Virus record (IMG/VR): IMGVR_UViG_3300026078_000024
Coordinates: 1 to 64,000 of that record
Length of the DNA: 64,000 nucleotides
Source: a virus
Strand: one strand, 5' to 3'
Shown: in pieces, positions 9,443-17,465 of the stretch
How the letters are laid out: each line of letters begins with the position of its first letter
Numbering within the stretch: the stretch's first letter is position 1
Notes under the pieces: model-generated
Databases searched by the model: none
What the model saw: only the letters and a program-made list of their open reading frames with translations
What the model was told of the DNA's origin: nothing
Translations under genes and position numbers: made by a program

Positions 9443-10711
9443 ATGTCTGTTTCCTCAGTGATCGAAGCTCTCGCCAACTGCGCGGTCACCGACTCGTGGG
9501 AAGTCGGCATGTGCGGTCAGTTCTGCGCGGCGATGTACGGCTACGGCTTCTCCGGCTACCGGGACGCGGTGACCCAATGGGCCGAAACACCCTCCAGCAT
9601 CAAGCACGCGGCCAGCACAGAGGCTCCGGCGGGTGCCCTGGTGTTCTGGGGCGGGGGTTCCGCCGGACACGGCCACGTGGCCATAGCGGACGGAACGGGG
9701 AGTGTGTGGTCGATCGACATAGGCGGTCCCGGGACGGTCTCCCGTGTCTCCGCCGGTACGATCGCCTCCCGGTGGGGCCTTCCCTATCTCGGATGGTCGG
9801 CCCCGTACTTCCAGGGCGCGGAATGGAGCCCCCAGATGATCTATGGCGTGGACGTCAGTGCGTACCAGCCGATCAACTTCCCCCTCGTCACCCCGTCCGA
9901 CAACCACCCGGTCGACTTCGCGATCATCAAGATCACCGAGGGCATGTCGACGACGGCCGGTCAGGGGTACAACACGAAGTGGGTCAGCCAGCGGCAGTGG
10001 GCCCGTGATCACGGCCTGGTTGTGGGTTTCTACCACTTCGCCCGTCCCGGAGACATGGTTTCCCAGGCCGATCACTTCCTCTCGCAGATCAACCTCGCCC
10101 CCGGCGACGTTCTCGCGTTCGACTGGGAGGACACCGGGGTCACGAACGCGCAGAAGGACGCGTGGATCTCGTACGTGCAGGGACGCGCACCCGGCCACAA
10201 GGTGATCTTGTACTGCAACAAGGACTTCTGGCTGAACCGGGACCGGACGTCCTTCGCCGGGGACGGTCTGTGGATCGCCACCGGCGGGATCCCTGCCGGG
10301 TCTCCGGGGATCAAATCCCCGTGGCTGGTCCACCAGTACTCCACGTCCGGGAACCTCGATCACGACGTGGCACAATTCGCAGGCCGGGCAGACATGCTCA
10401 CATGGGCCGGAGGAGACGACATGGCACTCAGTGCGGACGACAAGGCGTGGATCAAGGATCTGTTCCTGGCGACGTCGCTGGTGGACAACAAGGCGCACGG
10501 TCTCGGGTACTACGCGGCGCATGCCGAGCAGGCCCTCGCGGCGGTCCTCGCGCAGGCGAGGGCGAACGGAACGGGGATCTCTGCGGCCGGGCTCAAGCTC
10601 GACGCGATCAAGACCGTCCTCGACGGCCTCGACCTCTCCGGCGTCTCGGACGCGGTTGCGGAGAAGATCAAGACGATCAAGTTCATCGTCACGTCCGAGC
10701 AGGGAGTCTGA
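9443..10711 (+). CDS. Endolysin with CHAP and GH25 muramidase domains
   Basis: 422 residues; the ATG at 9443 follows GGGGAGA and the preceding stop. Residues 1-125 are CHAP-like: Cys24 in GMCGQF and His78 in GHGHVAIADG are the expected catalytic pair (amidase or endopeptidase). Residues 132-330 form a GH25 lysozyme domain starting IYGVDVSAYQ (Asp137), with the acidic pair in FDWED (Asp227, Glu229) that cuts the MurNAc-GlcNAc bond. The C-terminal 85 residues are helical and Ala-rich, possibly a wall-binding or oligomerisation part. I could not identify a separate holin next to it; the holin may be one of the small TM proteins elsewhere. Confidence 0.93.
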   Translation: MSVSSVIEALANCAVTDSWEVGMCGQFCAAMYGYGFSGYRDAVTQWAETPSSIKHAASTEAPAGALVFWGGGSAGHGHVAIADGTGSVWSIDIGGPGTVSRVSAGTIASRWGLPYLGWSAPYFQGAEWSPQMIYGVDVSAYQPINFPLVTPSDNHPVDFAIIKITEGMSTTAGQGYNTKWVSQRQWARDHGLVVGFYHFARPGDMVSQADHFLSQINLAPGDVLAFDWEDTGVTNAQKDAWISYVQGRAPGHKVILYCNKDFWLNRDRTSFAGDGLWIATGGIPAGSPGIKSPWLVHQYSTSGNLDHDVAQFAGRADMLTWAGGDDMALSADDKAWIKDLFLATSLVDNKAHGLGYYAAHAEQALAAVLAQARANGTGISAAGLKLDAIKTVLDGLDLSGVSDAVAEKIKTIKFIVTSEQGV

Positions 10712-10713
10712 TC

Positions 10714-10962
10714 ATGTCCGATGAGCCCGAGGTCCGGGTGTTCGATTCGATCACGGCGGCGGTCGAGAATTCCGCCCAGCCCGCCCCTCCGCCGTACTCA
10801 GAGATCCAAAACCCACAGCTGCCCGTCTCCGGGCCCGAGGGGGAGGGGGAGGTACCCCCGCCTCGGAAGGGTCCTGCTCGCAAGCCAGCGACCAAAGCAG
10901 GCGGCGTGACGGCCCATGCTGGAGCGGCGCGGACCCAGGTGAAGGCGAAGGACCCTGAGTGA
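10714..10962 (+). CDS. Hypothetical Pro/Lys-rich protein
   Basis: 82 residues, low complexity and probably disordered: acidic N-terminus, Pro-rich middle (AQPAPPPYSEIQNP), Lys/Ala-rich end. It starts two bases after the endolysin stop and its TGA overlaps the next GTG (GTGA). No transmembrane segment, so it is not an obvious holin. Confidence 0.7.
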   Translation: MSDEPEVRVFDSITAAVENSAQPAPPPYSEIQNPQLPVSGPEGEGEVPPPRKGPARKPATKAGGVTAHAGAARTQVKAKDPE

Positions 10963-12128
10963 AGATCACTGTCTATCCGGCGGACAGCGGCGGGTGTGGA
11001 TTTTTCCGGCTCATCTGGGCGGCCGAGGAGCTGAAGCGGCAAGGGCATGACATTGATCTCAAACCGCCGGACAAGCGGGACATCCGCCTCCAGACGTCCG
11101 GGATCAAGAGGCTCAATCAGCGCCGGGACAGAGACGCGCGCACCGAGGACGTTCTCGATCTTGAGACGGACGTCATCGTGCTCCAGCGGATCACCCATCA
11201 GTTCATGGCCGAGGCGATCCCGATCATGCGCCGGAAAGGGATCGCGGTCGTCCTCGACGTGGACGACGACCTCACGTCGATCCACCCGAGCAATCCGGCT
11301 TACAACGGGTACCACCCCCGGAACGAATGGCGGATCGACCGGACCACCGGCGAGTACTCGCGCAACTCCTGGCACCACCTCGTCACGGCCGCCCGTGAGT
11401 CGACCGTGGTCACCGTCTCCACCCCGGCCCTCCTCGACGTCTACGGCCGCGCCGGGAACGGCCGGGTGATCTACAACCACCTGCCCTCCCACTACTACGA
11501 CGTGGATCATGCCGACAGTGAGCTGATCGGGTGGCCCGCCGCTCTCGTCTCCCACCCGGACGACCCGTCGGCCATGGGAGGGGCATTGGCACGTCTGCTC
11601 GGCCAGCCACGGGAGTTTCAGGTCGTGGGTGATGCAACCGGGTGCGGGTACGCATTCGGTCTTGTCTCCGACCCGTCCGGCTACGACGAGGTGATCGACC
11701 TCATGGCGTGGCCGGAGGCGGTCGCGCGTCTCGGGATCGGCGTGGCTCCCCTGGCCGACACGAAGTTCAACCGGTGCAAGTCGTGGCTCAAGCCGCTGGA
11801 GCTGTCCGCGTTGCGGGTGCCGTGGGTGGCATCACCCCGGGCGGAGTACACCCGGTGGTACAAGGAGGGCCTGAAGGAGGGGTACGTGATCGGCGCGCTG
11901 GCCGACACACCCCGCCGGTGGTTCAACGAACTCAAGAGGCTCAAGAACTCTCCGGCCCTGCGCCAGGAGCGGGCGGAGGGCGCCCGGCTGATCGCGGAGA
12001 AGTACCGGCTGGAGGCGAACGCGTGGCGCTGGCTGGAGGCGTGGCACGGAGCCTACGATCTTGAGCGGCGCGGGGACCGGGCGACCGCTGTGATCGACCT
12101 CGCGACCGGGCACCCGGTCGTCGGTTAG
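10959..12128 (+). CDS. Glycosyltransferase, GT-B fold (GT4-like)
   Basis: 389 residues, GTG start overlapping the previous stop. The N-terminus KITVYPADSGGCGFFRL is typical of phage and actinobacterial GT4-like enzymes that begin with a sugar-nucleotide-enzyme Rossmann half. DVDDDL near residue 107 is followed by VSTPALLDVYGR and IYNHLP. The C-terminal half has GIGVAPLADTKFNRCKSWLKPLELSA, a GT-B donor-binding pattern. It may glycosylate virion protein, DNA or a host glycan. Its position at the end of the tail operon favours a virion or surface target (inference). Confidence 0.85.
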   Translation: MKITVYPADSGGCGFFRLIWAAEELKRQGHDIDLKPPDKRDIRLQTSGIKRLNQRRDRDARTEDVLDLETDVIVLQRITHQFMAEAIPIMRRKGIAVVLDVDDDLTSIHPSNPAYNGYHPRNEWRIDRTTGEYSRNSWHHLVTAARESTVVTVSTPALLDVYGRAGNGRVIYNHLPSHYYDVDHADSELIGWPAALVSHPDDPSAMGGALARLLGQPREFQVVGDATGCGYAFGLVSDPSGYDEVIDLMAWPEAVARLGIGVAPLADTKFNRCKSWLKPLELSALRVPWVASPRAEYTRWYKEGLKEGYVIGALADTPRRWFNELKRLKNSPALRQERAEGARLIAEKYRLEANAWRWLEAWHGAYDLERRGDRATAVIDLATGHPVVG

Positions 12129-12370
12129 AGCGTCACCACGGGAATGGGCCCGGTGCCGCTGTCGGCGTGCGCCTCGCGCTCCTTGGTCATCCGGAGGGCC
12201 TGGCGCTCCAGCTCTCGGAGACGCGGTTCCAGGCAGTCGATCTCGTACCCGAGGGCGGCGCCGGTGACCGGGTCAGTGAAGATCATCCGCTCCAGACACG
12301 CCTTCTTCACTTCAAGATCTTCTCTTACCCGGGCGATGTGTCCATTGAGATCATTCAGGGACATGGTCAC
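12125..12370 (-). CDS. Hypothetical coiled-coil protein
   Basis: 81 residues, mostly helical and charged (LNGHIARVREDLEVKKACLERM; RLRELERQALRMTKEREAH). The GTG start overlaps the stop of the WhiB gene (GTGA), with GGAGG seven bases upstream. Its 3' end overlaps the convergent glycosyltransferase by four bases, marking the switch in strand. Confidence 0.75.
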   Translation of the reverse strand: MTMSLNDLNGHIARVREDLEVKKACLERMIFTDPVTGAALGYEIDCLEPRLRELERQALRMTKEREAHADSGTGPIPVVTL

Positions 12371-12750
12371 GATGCCGCCTCCAAGCGAAGATCAACGCGC
12401 CAGGAGACGGCGCACGCAATGCAGACCTGATAGGGGGTGTCCCCCACGGTCTCGATCATTGATTTGCTTCCGCACGCCGGGCACTTGGCCCGGTGCCGGG
12501 TGCGCGACATGGCGCGGCGTGTGGCCGTGGACGTGCCACCCCAGAAGCCGGTGTCTTGGTTGATCAGTGCGCTGTTGAGGCACTTCGCCTTGACGGGACA
12601 GAGATCACAGAAAAGAGACCGGACCTTGGTCAGGCGGGCCTCCGTTTCTTCGGCGGGAAAGAACAAATAGTCGGCGGCGCCCCCGCAGAGTGCGTCACCG
12701 TGCCAATCGGTCTTGATCGATGCATAGATCGTTTCGTCCGTCCCGTGCAC
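12367..12750 (-). CDS. WhiB-family iron-sulphur transcription factor
   Basis: 127 residues from a GTG with AAGGGGG six bases upstream; a longer open frame exists but has no better ribosome site. The four cluster-binding cysteines are Cys22, Cys48, Cys51 and Cys57 (C-X25-CxxC-X5-C), followed by the GFWGG turn at 68-72. This is the WhiB/Wbl signature found only in actinobacteria and their phages. An extra CPAC...C..C pair in the C-terminal 45 residues could bind Zn. Phage Wbl proteins are known to interfere with host Wbl/sigma-factor programmes; a host-takeover role here is inferred. It lies just downstream of an intrinsic terminator. Confidence 0.92.
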   Translation of the reverse strand: MHGTDETIYASIKTDWHGDALCGGAADYLFFPAEETEARLTKVRSLFCDLCPVKAKCLNSALINQDTGFWGGTSTATRRAMSRTRHRAKCPACGSKSMIETVGDTPYQVCIACAVSWRVDLRLEAAS

Positions 12751-12810
12751 CGGGCACCCCCTTGGGCACGGCTGGGTTATATGCCAAAGATGCTCTCGAA
12801 TTGAACAAAA

Positions 12811-12855
12811 GAAAAGCCGCCGTCCCATGGTCTTTTGGACCATGGAACGGCGGCT
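12811..12855 (-). terminator. Intrinsic terminator after the HU-like gene
   Basis: Long hairpin (arms 12815-12832 and 12838-12855, one mismatch) followed on the minus strand by a T-rich run (TTTTCTTTTG). It separates the HU-like gene from the WhiB gene, so WhiB probably has its own promoter in 12,751-12,811, where a TATAAC-like hexamer is visible. Confidence 0.85.
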
Positions 12856-12868
12856 CCGGAACTTCTGA

Positions 12869-13189
12869 TCAGGCTTGGCCCTGCCCCCGTTTCTTGAGAG
12901 TGGGCAGGACGTCTCCGGTGACCACGGCGTCACGGACGCGCGGGGACCACCGGAACCGGGGGTAGTAGGTGCGGGGAGCCATCCACTCCTCGCCCGACTG
13001 GGGGTCCCGCCGGACGCGCGGCGCGACCTCGGACGCGTACCAGGTACCGAAGTTGGTCACGGTGACGCGACCCTTCTCGATCACGGTACGGCCGATCACG
13101 TCGAACGTGGCCCGGAGGACCTTCGCGACGATCTTCTCTGATTCGCCGGACTCCTTCGCCACGGCTTCGATCAACTGGGTGTGGTTCAT
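12869..13189 (-). CDS. HU-like DNA-binding protein
   Basis: 106 residues, ATG in a GATCATG context with GAGG upstream. MNHTQLIEAVAKESG and the FDVIGRTVIEKGRVTVTNFGTW segment match the HU/IHF dimerisation helices and the start of the DNA-clasping arm. The arm (VAPRVRRDPQSGE) and the end (VRDAVV) differ from cellular HU by a longer basic/aromatic insertion. It probably compacts phage DNA or acts as an architectural factor for replication or transcription. Confidence 0.9.
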   Translation of the reverse strand: MNHTQLIEAVAKESGESEKIVAKVLRATFDVIGRTVIEKGRVTVTNFGTWYASEVAPRVRRDPQSGEEWMAPRTYYPRFRWSPRVRDAVVTGDVLPTLKKRGQGQA

Positions 13190-13203
13190 GATCCTCGTTC
13201 TCT

Positions 13204-13473
13204 CTACGACCAACCACCGGGAGTGTACGACGGGTTGTCCCCCGGCTTCGGGTTGGCCGGGAACGGCGCCTGCCCGGGATGCAGGAGGCGGTAGGTCCGC
13301 CCGTCGTGGTGGCCGTTCTCGTCGCGCGCCGGAACGACGCGCGGCGCGAACAGGAGCGGTACGACGGCGAGCACGAGACCGATGATCGCGGCGGGGAGCG
13401 CGAGCTTCTCGTCGAGACCGATCACGATCACGAGGATCGCCCACACGAACGCGTTCGTTTTGACGGCCCTCAT
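13204..13473 (-). CDS. Small membrane protein
   Basis: 89 residues with two adjacent hydrophobic segments (about 8-20 and 25-44) and a hydrophilic C-terminus (ENGHHDGRTYRLL). Overlaps the upstream gene stop by four bases. A small two-TM protein could be a holin candidate, but it lies far from the endolysin and in an early-type operon; no family recognised. Confidence 0.75.
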   Translation of the reverse strand: MRAVKTNAFVWAILVIVIGLDEKLALPAAIIGLVLAVVPLLFAPRVVPARDENGHHDGRTYRLLHPGQAPFPANPKPGDNPSYTPGGWS

Positions 13474-13742
13474 TCCCTGACCTCCCCGACGATCCCCCGG
13501 CCCGCTTCCAGTTCCTTGATCTGCTCGTCGAGCTGAAGATCACGGACCTTGCGCAGGACGGCCGCCCATTCGGTCATGTCCAGGAGGGTGTTGGTCACGA
13601 CCAGTGCCGAGACGAACCGGTGGCACGTGGCCGGTCCGTATCCCATCTTCGCTGCGAAGGCCACGGCCGTGACCACTTCCTCGGACACGGCCGCGTGCTT
13701 GCCGACGTCCACGGCGGAGAGGGTGAGATCTTCGATCTTCAC
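13470..13742 (-). CDS. Hypothetical helical protein
   Basis: 90 residues, predicted helical throughout (VVTAVAFAAKMGYGPATCHRF; VRDLQLDEQIKELEAG). Overlaps both neighbours by four bases (ATGA-type), so it belongs to the same translation-coupled operon. No known domain. Confidence 0.75.
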   Translation of the reverse strand: MKIEDLTLSAVDVGKHAAVSEEVVTAVAFAAKMGYGPATCHRFVSALVVTNTLLDMTEWAAVLRKVRDLQLDEQIKELEAGRGIVGEVRE

Positions 13743-13969
13743 CGGACGCGCCCCCTGACGATGTTGACCGTCTGGGACACCGTGGTTCCGGCGTCCTCCT
13801 CCGGGTCGGCCTCGATCTCCGCCCGGGACATGCGCGAGACCCGGTGGATCCCGTCGATCCCGGCGTGCTTCCCGTCGGACCCGTACGAGCCCTGAACGGC
13901 TTCCATGATCGCGGCACCGGCGGCGGTGAAGTCACCGGCCGCCAGCGCCTTGCGGTACTCCTCTGACAT
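13739..13969 (-). CDS. Hypothetical acidic protein
   Basis: 76 residues from the ATG at 13969, chosen because AAGGGATC lies eight bases upstream. Acidic and helical (MSEEYRKALAAGDFTAAG), with a basic C-terminal tail (VNIVRGRVR). Function unknown. Confidence 0.7.
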   Translation of the reverse strand: MSEEYRKALAAGDFTAAGAAIMEAVQGSYGSDGKHAGIDGIHRVSRMSRAEIEADPEEDAGTTVSQTVNIVRGRVR

Positions 13970-14008
13970 TTCTTGATCCCTTTCCTGTCCGGGTGGTGCT
14001 GGCATGGC

Positions 14009-14044
14009 GGAGGCCCGGCCACGGGGCAACGTGACCGGGCCTCC
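14009..14044 (-). terminator. GC-rich hairpin, probable terminator
   Basis: Perfect 10-bp inverted repeat (GGAGGCCCGG at 14009-14018 and its complement at 14035-14044) between the gene ending at 14153 and the next start at 13969. No T-run, so termination may be partial. A second hairpin (CCCCGCC/GGCGGGG) lies nearby at about 14079-14100. Confidence 0.55.
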
Positions 14045-14152
14045 TGGCGCCGGAGCGTTAGGGTTCTCCGACGGCTTCCCCGCCTTCAGGCAGGCGGGGC
14101 GTATGTGTCTCCGGCCGGGTGCCCTCGCCGGAGCGGCTGACCGGCGGCCGGA

Positions 14153-14503
14153 TCAGTACACGAACGGTTCCGGGGACGGCGTCCCGAGGACCACGTTCCG
14201 GTTGCGCCGGAACTGCGGAGGCTCGCCCGTCCGGGCGATCTCCACGAACCTCCAGGACGTCCAGGTGTAGATCACCTTGCGCTTCATCCGGTCGTCGTAC
14301 CCGTACACGAACAGGACCGGGACGAGGGCGCCCCGATAGAAGACCGTCCCGTACGTGACCTTCTCGATCACCACGTCCCGGGAGTTGCTGCCGAGGCCCT
14401 CGTTGCTGAACGTCTCGGTGTAGACGTCTCCGCGCCGGAGTTGGTGCGGCCTGACCACGGTGAGGTAGGTGCCCGGCCGGACGTCTGTTTCGGTGTCACT
14501 CAT
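14153..14503 (-). CDS. Hypothetical protein
   Basis: 116 residues, beta-rich (TYLTVVRPHQLRRGDVYTETF; KVIYTWTSWRFVEIARTG). Overlaps the upstream stop by eight bases. Shape and composition resemble small SH3-like or OB-like phage proteins, but no family is recognised. Confidence 0.75.
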   Translation of the reverse strand: MSDTETDVRPGTYLTVVRPHQLRRGDVYTETFSNEGLGSNSRDVVIEKVTYGTVFYRGALVPVLFVYGYDDRMKRKVIYTWTSWRFVEIARTGEPPQFRRNRNVVLGTPSPEPFVY

Positions 14504-14897
14504 GTTGATCCCTTTCCTCCCGCCACCGGCGGGTGCTCTCGCGGCGCTCCTCGCGCATGCGCCGGATGTTCTCCCGGCGCGCGGCCATACGGGCGCGCAA
14601 CGCCTCTCGCTGCGCGTCTCGCTGACGCTCTTCCTCGGACCGGCCCCGGTGGTCCGGGGGCGTCTCGGAACGCCCCCGGTGGCGACCGGCCGCCCGGCTG
14701 GCGGGCGTGGTCACCTTCCGGATGCTCGCCGGTCCGGGGCCTGAGACCGAGGTGGTGTGCCGACCGTTGGTCGACCGGGTGTGAGACACCGGTCCGATCT
14801 TGGTCGTCACGGAGACCGATTTCTTGTTGAGGTTCAGGGTGAACAGGCCACCCAGGAACGACTTCCGCTTGGTGAAGCGGAGATTCCAGCCGCCCAT
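14496..14897 (-). CDS. DUF4236-like protein with basic coiled tail
   Basis: 133 residues from the ATG at 14897 (GATCATG context; AAAGAGAGC upstream). Residues 1-58 (FTKRKSFLGGLFTLNLNKKSVSVTTKIG then GRHTTSVSGPG) match the DUF4236 beta-hairpin pattern seen in bacterial and phage proteins of unknown role. The remaining residues are Arg/Glu-rich helix (EEERQRDAQREALRARM). Confidence 0.75.
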   Translation of the reverse strand: MGGWNLRFTKRKSFLGGLFTLNLNKKSVSVTTKIGPVSHTRSTNGRHTTSVSGPGPASIRKVTTPASRAAGRHRGRSETPPDHRGRSEEERQRDAQREALRARMAARRENIRRMREERRESTRRWREERDQHE

Positions 14898-14899
14898 GA

Positions 14900-15385
14900 T
14901 CAGCTCTCTTTCAGGTAGTCGGACCAGCACCGGGCGCACAGGAAACCGGTCCAGGGGGTGTCGTCGGGCTTGACGATCTCGTGTGTCTCGGAGGTCGCCT
15001 CCCACGTGCGATCCGTGGTGTGCGAGCACATGTGGCACCGGGGCCGGTGCAGGGACCGGAACACCGGCGCGCCCGGCCGGGAGTTCAGCTCCCGCCGGAC
15101 GTCGTGCATGTGGCCGTAGATCTTGGACGAGGACCGGACCCGGTCGTCGTCGTGGAACCAGTCGAACACCTCCAGGCGCCGGACCAGCTCCTCCGTGGTG
15201 ATCTTCTTCCAGGCGGCGGTGAACGTGAGCCCCCGTTCCGCCTTGGCCAGGAACACGGACAGTTCGTCTCGGGTCGGCTCACGGAAGTTGGCCGGTGGCC
15301 AGACGATGTGACGCGCGGCGTAGGGGCCGCGCGTCAGGGCCGGAGACGTCTCGGTGTGGAGCATCCCGCCGGGGGGCTGGCTCAT
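14900..15385 (-). CDS. Hypothetical protein with C-terminal Cys cluster
   Basis: 161 residues from the ATG at 15385, chosen for its ATGA overlap with the small acidic gene upstream. A CHMCSH motif and a later LCARCW pair could form one Zn site. The middle is helical (ELSVFLAKAERGLTFTAAW). Function unknown. Confidence 0.75.
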   Translation of the reverse strand: MSQPPGGMLHTETSPALTRGPYAARHIVWPPANFREPTRDELSVFLAKAERGLTFTAAWKKITTEELVRRLEVFDWFHDDDRVRSSSKIYGHMHDVRRELNSRPGAPVFRSLHRPRCHMCSHTTDRTWEATSETHEIVKPDDTPWTGFLCARCWSDYLKES

Positions 15386-15513
15386 GACCGGCCGTCCGTC
15401 CACCACGGCCGCACCCATACCGGGGTGTCGTCCTCGTCGTCCCACGGGGCGCTGTTGGCGTCAACCGCGTCGTACGACCGGTCGTTGTCGTCGGCCGGGG
15501 AGTCGTCGAACAT
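15382..15513 (-). CDS. Small acidic protein (43 aa)
   Basis: 43 residues, strongly acidic (DDSPADDNDRSYDAVDA...DDEDD) with three Trp near the end. ATG in the GATCATG context; its TGA overlaps the next ATG (ATGA), which supports it as a real coupled gene despite its length. Such small acidic phage proteins can be DNA mimics or host-enzyme inhibitors; that is speculation here. Confidence 0.7.
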   Translation of the reverse strand: MFDDSPADDNDRSYDAVDANSAPWDDEDDTPVWVRPWWTDGRS

Positions 15514-15540
15514 GATCGGTCTTCCTATCCGGGTGGAAGA

Positions 15541-15801
15541 TCAGTTCCAGAGACTGATCTTGTGCTGATTCCTGATCCACTGGTCCACGGTCGTCTGTAG
15601 CTGCTGACCGCCCTCGCACAGAAGACCGTAGAGGTGATCCATCTCCTCCGGCGTCTCCGGCGGGTGGATCTTCGAAAGCTGATTGACGTGTTCGCACTGC
15701 ACGCACGCCGTGGTGTGATCCGTCCACTCCGCGAACGCGGGGACGTACGGCAGAGGGCTCTCACCTTCGAACGTGATCACCCTGATCTTGATCGCATGCA
15801 T
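15541..15801 (-). CDS. Hypothetical protein
   Basis: 86 residues; AGGAGGGATC sits directly before the ATG at 15801. Contains one CVQCEH pair and a helical region (PEEMDHLYGLLCEGGQQL). No family recognised. Confidence 0.75.
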   Translation of the reverse strand: MHAIKIRVITFEGESPLPYVPAFAEWTDHTTACVQCEHVNQLSKIHPPETPEEMDHLYGLLCEGGQQLQTTVDQWIRNQHKISLWN

Positions 15802-15817
15802 GATCCCTCCTAGGTCG

Positions 15818-15891
15818 TGGTCCCGGTCGGACTCGAACCGACGCGGACGGAGGTTAAGAGCCTCCCGCTCTGCCAACTGAGCTACGGGACC
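15818..15891 (-). tRNA. tRNA-Lys(CTT)
   Basis: Complete cloverleaf on the minus strand: 7-bp acceptor (GGTCCCG/CGGGACC), D-arm GCTC..GAGC, anticodon stem GGAGG/CCTCC with loop CTCTTAA (anticodon CTT), T-arm GTCGG-TTCGAGT-CCGAC, discriminator A. CCA is not encoded. It reads AAG, the favoured Lys codon in a GC-rich genome. Confidence 0.95.
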
Positions 15892-16010
15892 GATCCCGGC
15901 CGCCGGGTGGGATAGAGAACCGGCGGCCGGTGTTGCGCCCGGGAAAGGTACGAAACCGGACGGCTTCCTGATCTTTCAACCCACGGTCGGAACGCGGGCA
16001 GACCAGGCGA

Positions 16011-16193
16011 TCATGAAACCTGTGCGACGCTCCAGTCGATGACGTTGTAGGTCGTCTCGTCCACGTCGACCGTACCGGGGTCCGCGTCCTGGATTGCCTG
16101 CTCCAGTTGATCGGCCATCTCGTCACGGGAAACGAACTTCCCGGACTCCCGTTCCAAGGTGACCTCAACGGTGAAGGTGAAGACGTGCGCCAT
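16011..16193 (-). CDS. Hypothetical small protein
   Basis: 60 residues with a beta-start (MAHVFTFTVEVTLERESG) and a helix (RDEMADQLEQAIQDADPG); GATCATG start context. The pattern resembles small ferredoxin-fold phage proteins. A similar MAHT/VF..E start is seen in the 65-residue gene at 23680. Unknown role. Confidence 0.75.
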   Translation of the reverse strand: MAHVFTFTVEVTLERESGKFVSRDEMADQLEQAIQDADPGTVDVDETTYNVIDWSVAQVS

Positions 16194-16232
16194 GATCGTG
16201 ATTCCTTTCGGTCGGTTGTCGATCGTGGTGGG

Positions 16233-16305
16233 TGCCCGCAGAGGGATTCGAACCCCCGGCCCCCGCGTCCGTAGCGCGGCGCTCTGTCCTCTGAGCTATG
16301 CGGGC
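16233..16305 (-). tRNA. tRNA-Arg(ACG)
   Basis: Complete cloverleaf on the minus strand: acceptor GCCCGCA/TGCGGGC, D-arm GCTC..GAGC, anticodon stem CCGCG/CGCGG with loop CTACGGA (anticodon ACG, which after A-to-I editing reads CGN), T-arm GGGGG-TTCGAAT-CCCTC, discriminator A. The 73-nt length is normal. Confidence 0.95.
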
Positions 16306-16377
16306 GGGTGGCCGGTCCCTCCCGGGAAGCGGCCGACCGAGATGCAGACATGCACCCCGGAGATTGTGGATCACGTC

Positions 16378-16635
16378 CTAGTTCGTCCGGCCCTCGCGGA
16401 GCCGGTCCTCGTAGCTCATCCATGGCCGGGCGGATGCCGCCTTGCCGGGGCTGAGCGGGATCACCGGAGGAAGATCGTCGATCCCCTCGTGATCGGCCTG
16501 AACGCACGCGTCCGAGCAGTAGGTCGCGGACGTGACCGGGGGCGGCACTTCGCCCCCGCACCACGTGCAGCCCTTCTGGACCTTGGCCCGGAGGTTCCGG
16601 GCGTAGTCCTTGCGCCGTGCCGGACCCATGGTCAC
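16378..16635 (-). CDS. Zinc-ribbon protein
   Basis: 85 residues. CTWCGG followed by YCSDACVQADHEG gives a C-x2-C...C-x3-C Zn site, resembling the conserved phage/actinobacterial pattern for identifying ring-like Cys proteins. The basic N-terminus (RRKDYARNLRAKVQKG) suggests nucleic-acid contact. Overlaps the upstream gene stop. Confidence 0.8.
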   Translation of the reverse strand: MTMGPARRKDYARNLRAKVQKGCTWCGGEVPPPVTSATYCSDACVQADHEGIDDLPPVIPLSPGKAASARPWMSYEDRLREGRTN

Positions 16636-17465
16636 TTCTCGTCGAGACCGGGCAGGCCGAGGGCCTCCCCGAGAGCCGCGAGGGCGCCGAGCAGATCGGC
16701 CGGGTCCTCCCCCGGCTCGACCGGGAGAGGAGTCTTCTCGGTTCCGTGCCGGTCGTGGGAGAGGAACTCCTCCAGCTCCCGGCGGTGGTTGTCCGCGTCC
16801 TCCTTGTTCTCCGCCAGGAACGCGGCGACCGTCTCCGGCGTCTCGTTCGGGTCCTCCGCGAGGGACTTCTCGTACATCTCCGGGGTGATCTTCTGGGCGA
16901 GGGAGACGTGGAGGGCGGTGAGGCCGTTGCAGAACCGGGTCATCTGCATGCCCTCGATCAGAAGACCGAAGATCTCTGCCTCCGTGGCCTTCGACGTGTC
17001 CTCACCGGCGGCGAGCCGGTCGAACAGCTCCCGGGCGTGGTGCCGGTAGACCGGCTCCGGCGCCAGGAGATCCGTGTGTTCCAGGGCGGGCTTGACGATC
17101 ATGAACTCATCGTCGAACTTCTGCGGGTCCGTCTCCGGGTGCCGCTCCTTCGCGGCCTTCAGCTCCTGAGCCGCCCACTTGAACTGCTGGAACGACGTGC
17201 GCATGTGCTGGACCTCCGGCGGTTCGCCCCCGAGACCGAGAAGGGCCACGACCTCCGGGGGCAGACCGACCGGGCCCCCGAGACCGGCGAGGGCGCTCGC
17301 TCCCAGCCCGTCGAGGGCGGAGACCGGGAAGGCGACGGCCCTGAAGTCGTCGTCGTCAAAGATCACCTCTGCCCCCGGCAGGTCCGACGGGTCGAACGAG
17401 GGAGCGGACGATGACAGTTCGGGCAGGTCTTCGGCGCCCTCGGGGCGCTCGTTGCGTTCGGACAT
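16632..17465 (-). CDS. Hypothetical protein (277 aa)
   Basis: 277 residues from the ATG at 17465 (AAGGGATC upstream). Acidic disordered N-terminus (EGAEDLPELSSSAPSFDPSD), Gly/Leu-rich LGLGG stretches, then helices (QHMRTSFQQFKWAAQELKAAKER; VAAFLAENKEDADNHRRELEEFL). The C-terminus is again Leu/Gly/Ala-rich. It has no recognisable enzyme motif; it may be a scaffold-like or regulatory protein. Confidence 0.8.
   Translation of the reverse strand: MSERNERPEGAEDLPELSSSAPSFDPSDLPGAEVIFDDDDFRAVAFPVSALDGLGASALAGLGGPVGLPPEVVALLGLGGEPPEVQHMRTSFQQFKWAAQELKAAKERHPETDPQKFDDEFMIVKPALEHTDLLAPEPVYRHHARELFDRLAAGEDTSKATEAEIFGLLIEGMQMTRFCNGLTALHVSLAQKITPEMYEKSLAEDPNETPETVAAFLAENKEDADNHRRELEEFLSHDRHGTEKTPLPVEPGEDPADLLGALAALGEALGLPGLDEK

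Noticed and set aside
12751-12811. Promoter for the WhiB gene with TTGTTC and TATAAC-like boxes
   Set aside because: Spacing is 19-21 bp and matches are weak; noted only as a possibility.
13204-13473. Two-TM protein as the holin
   Set aside because: It is far from the endolysin, in an early-type operon, and several other small TM proteins exist; no evidence singles it out.
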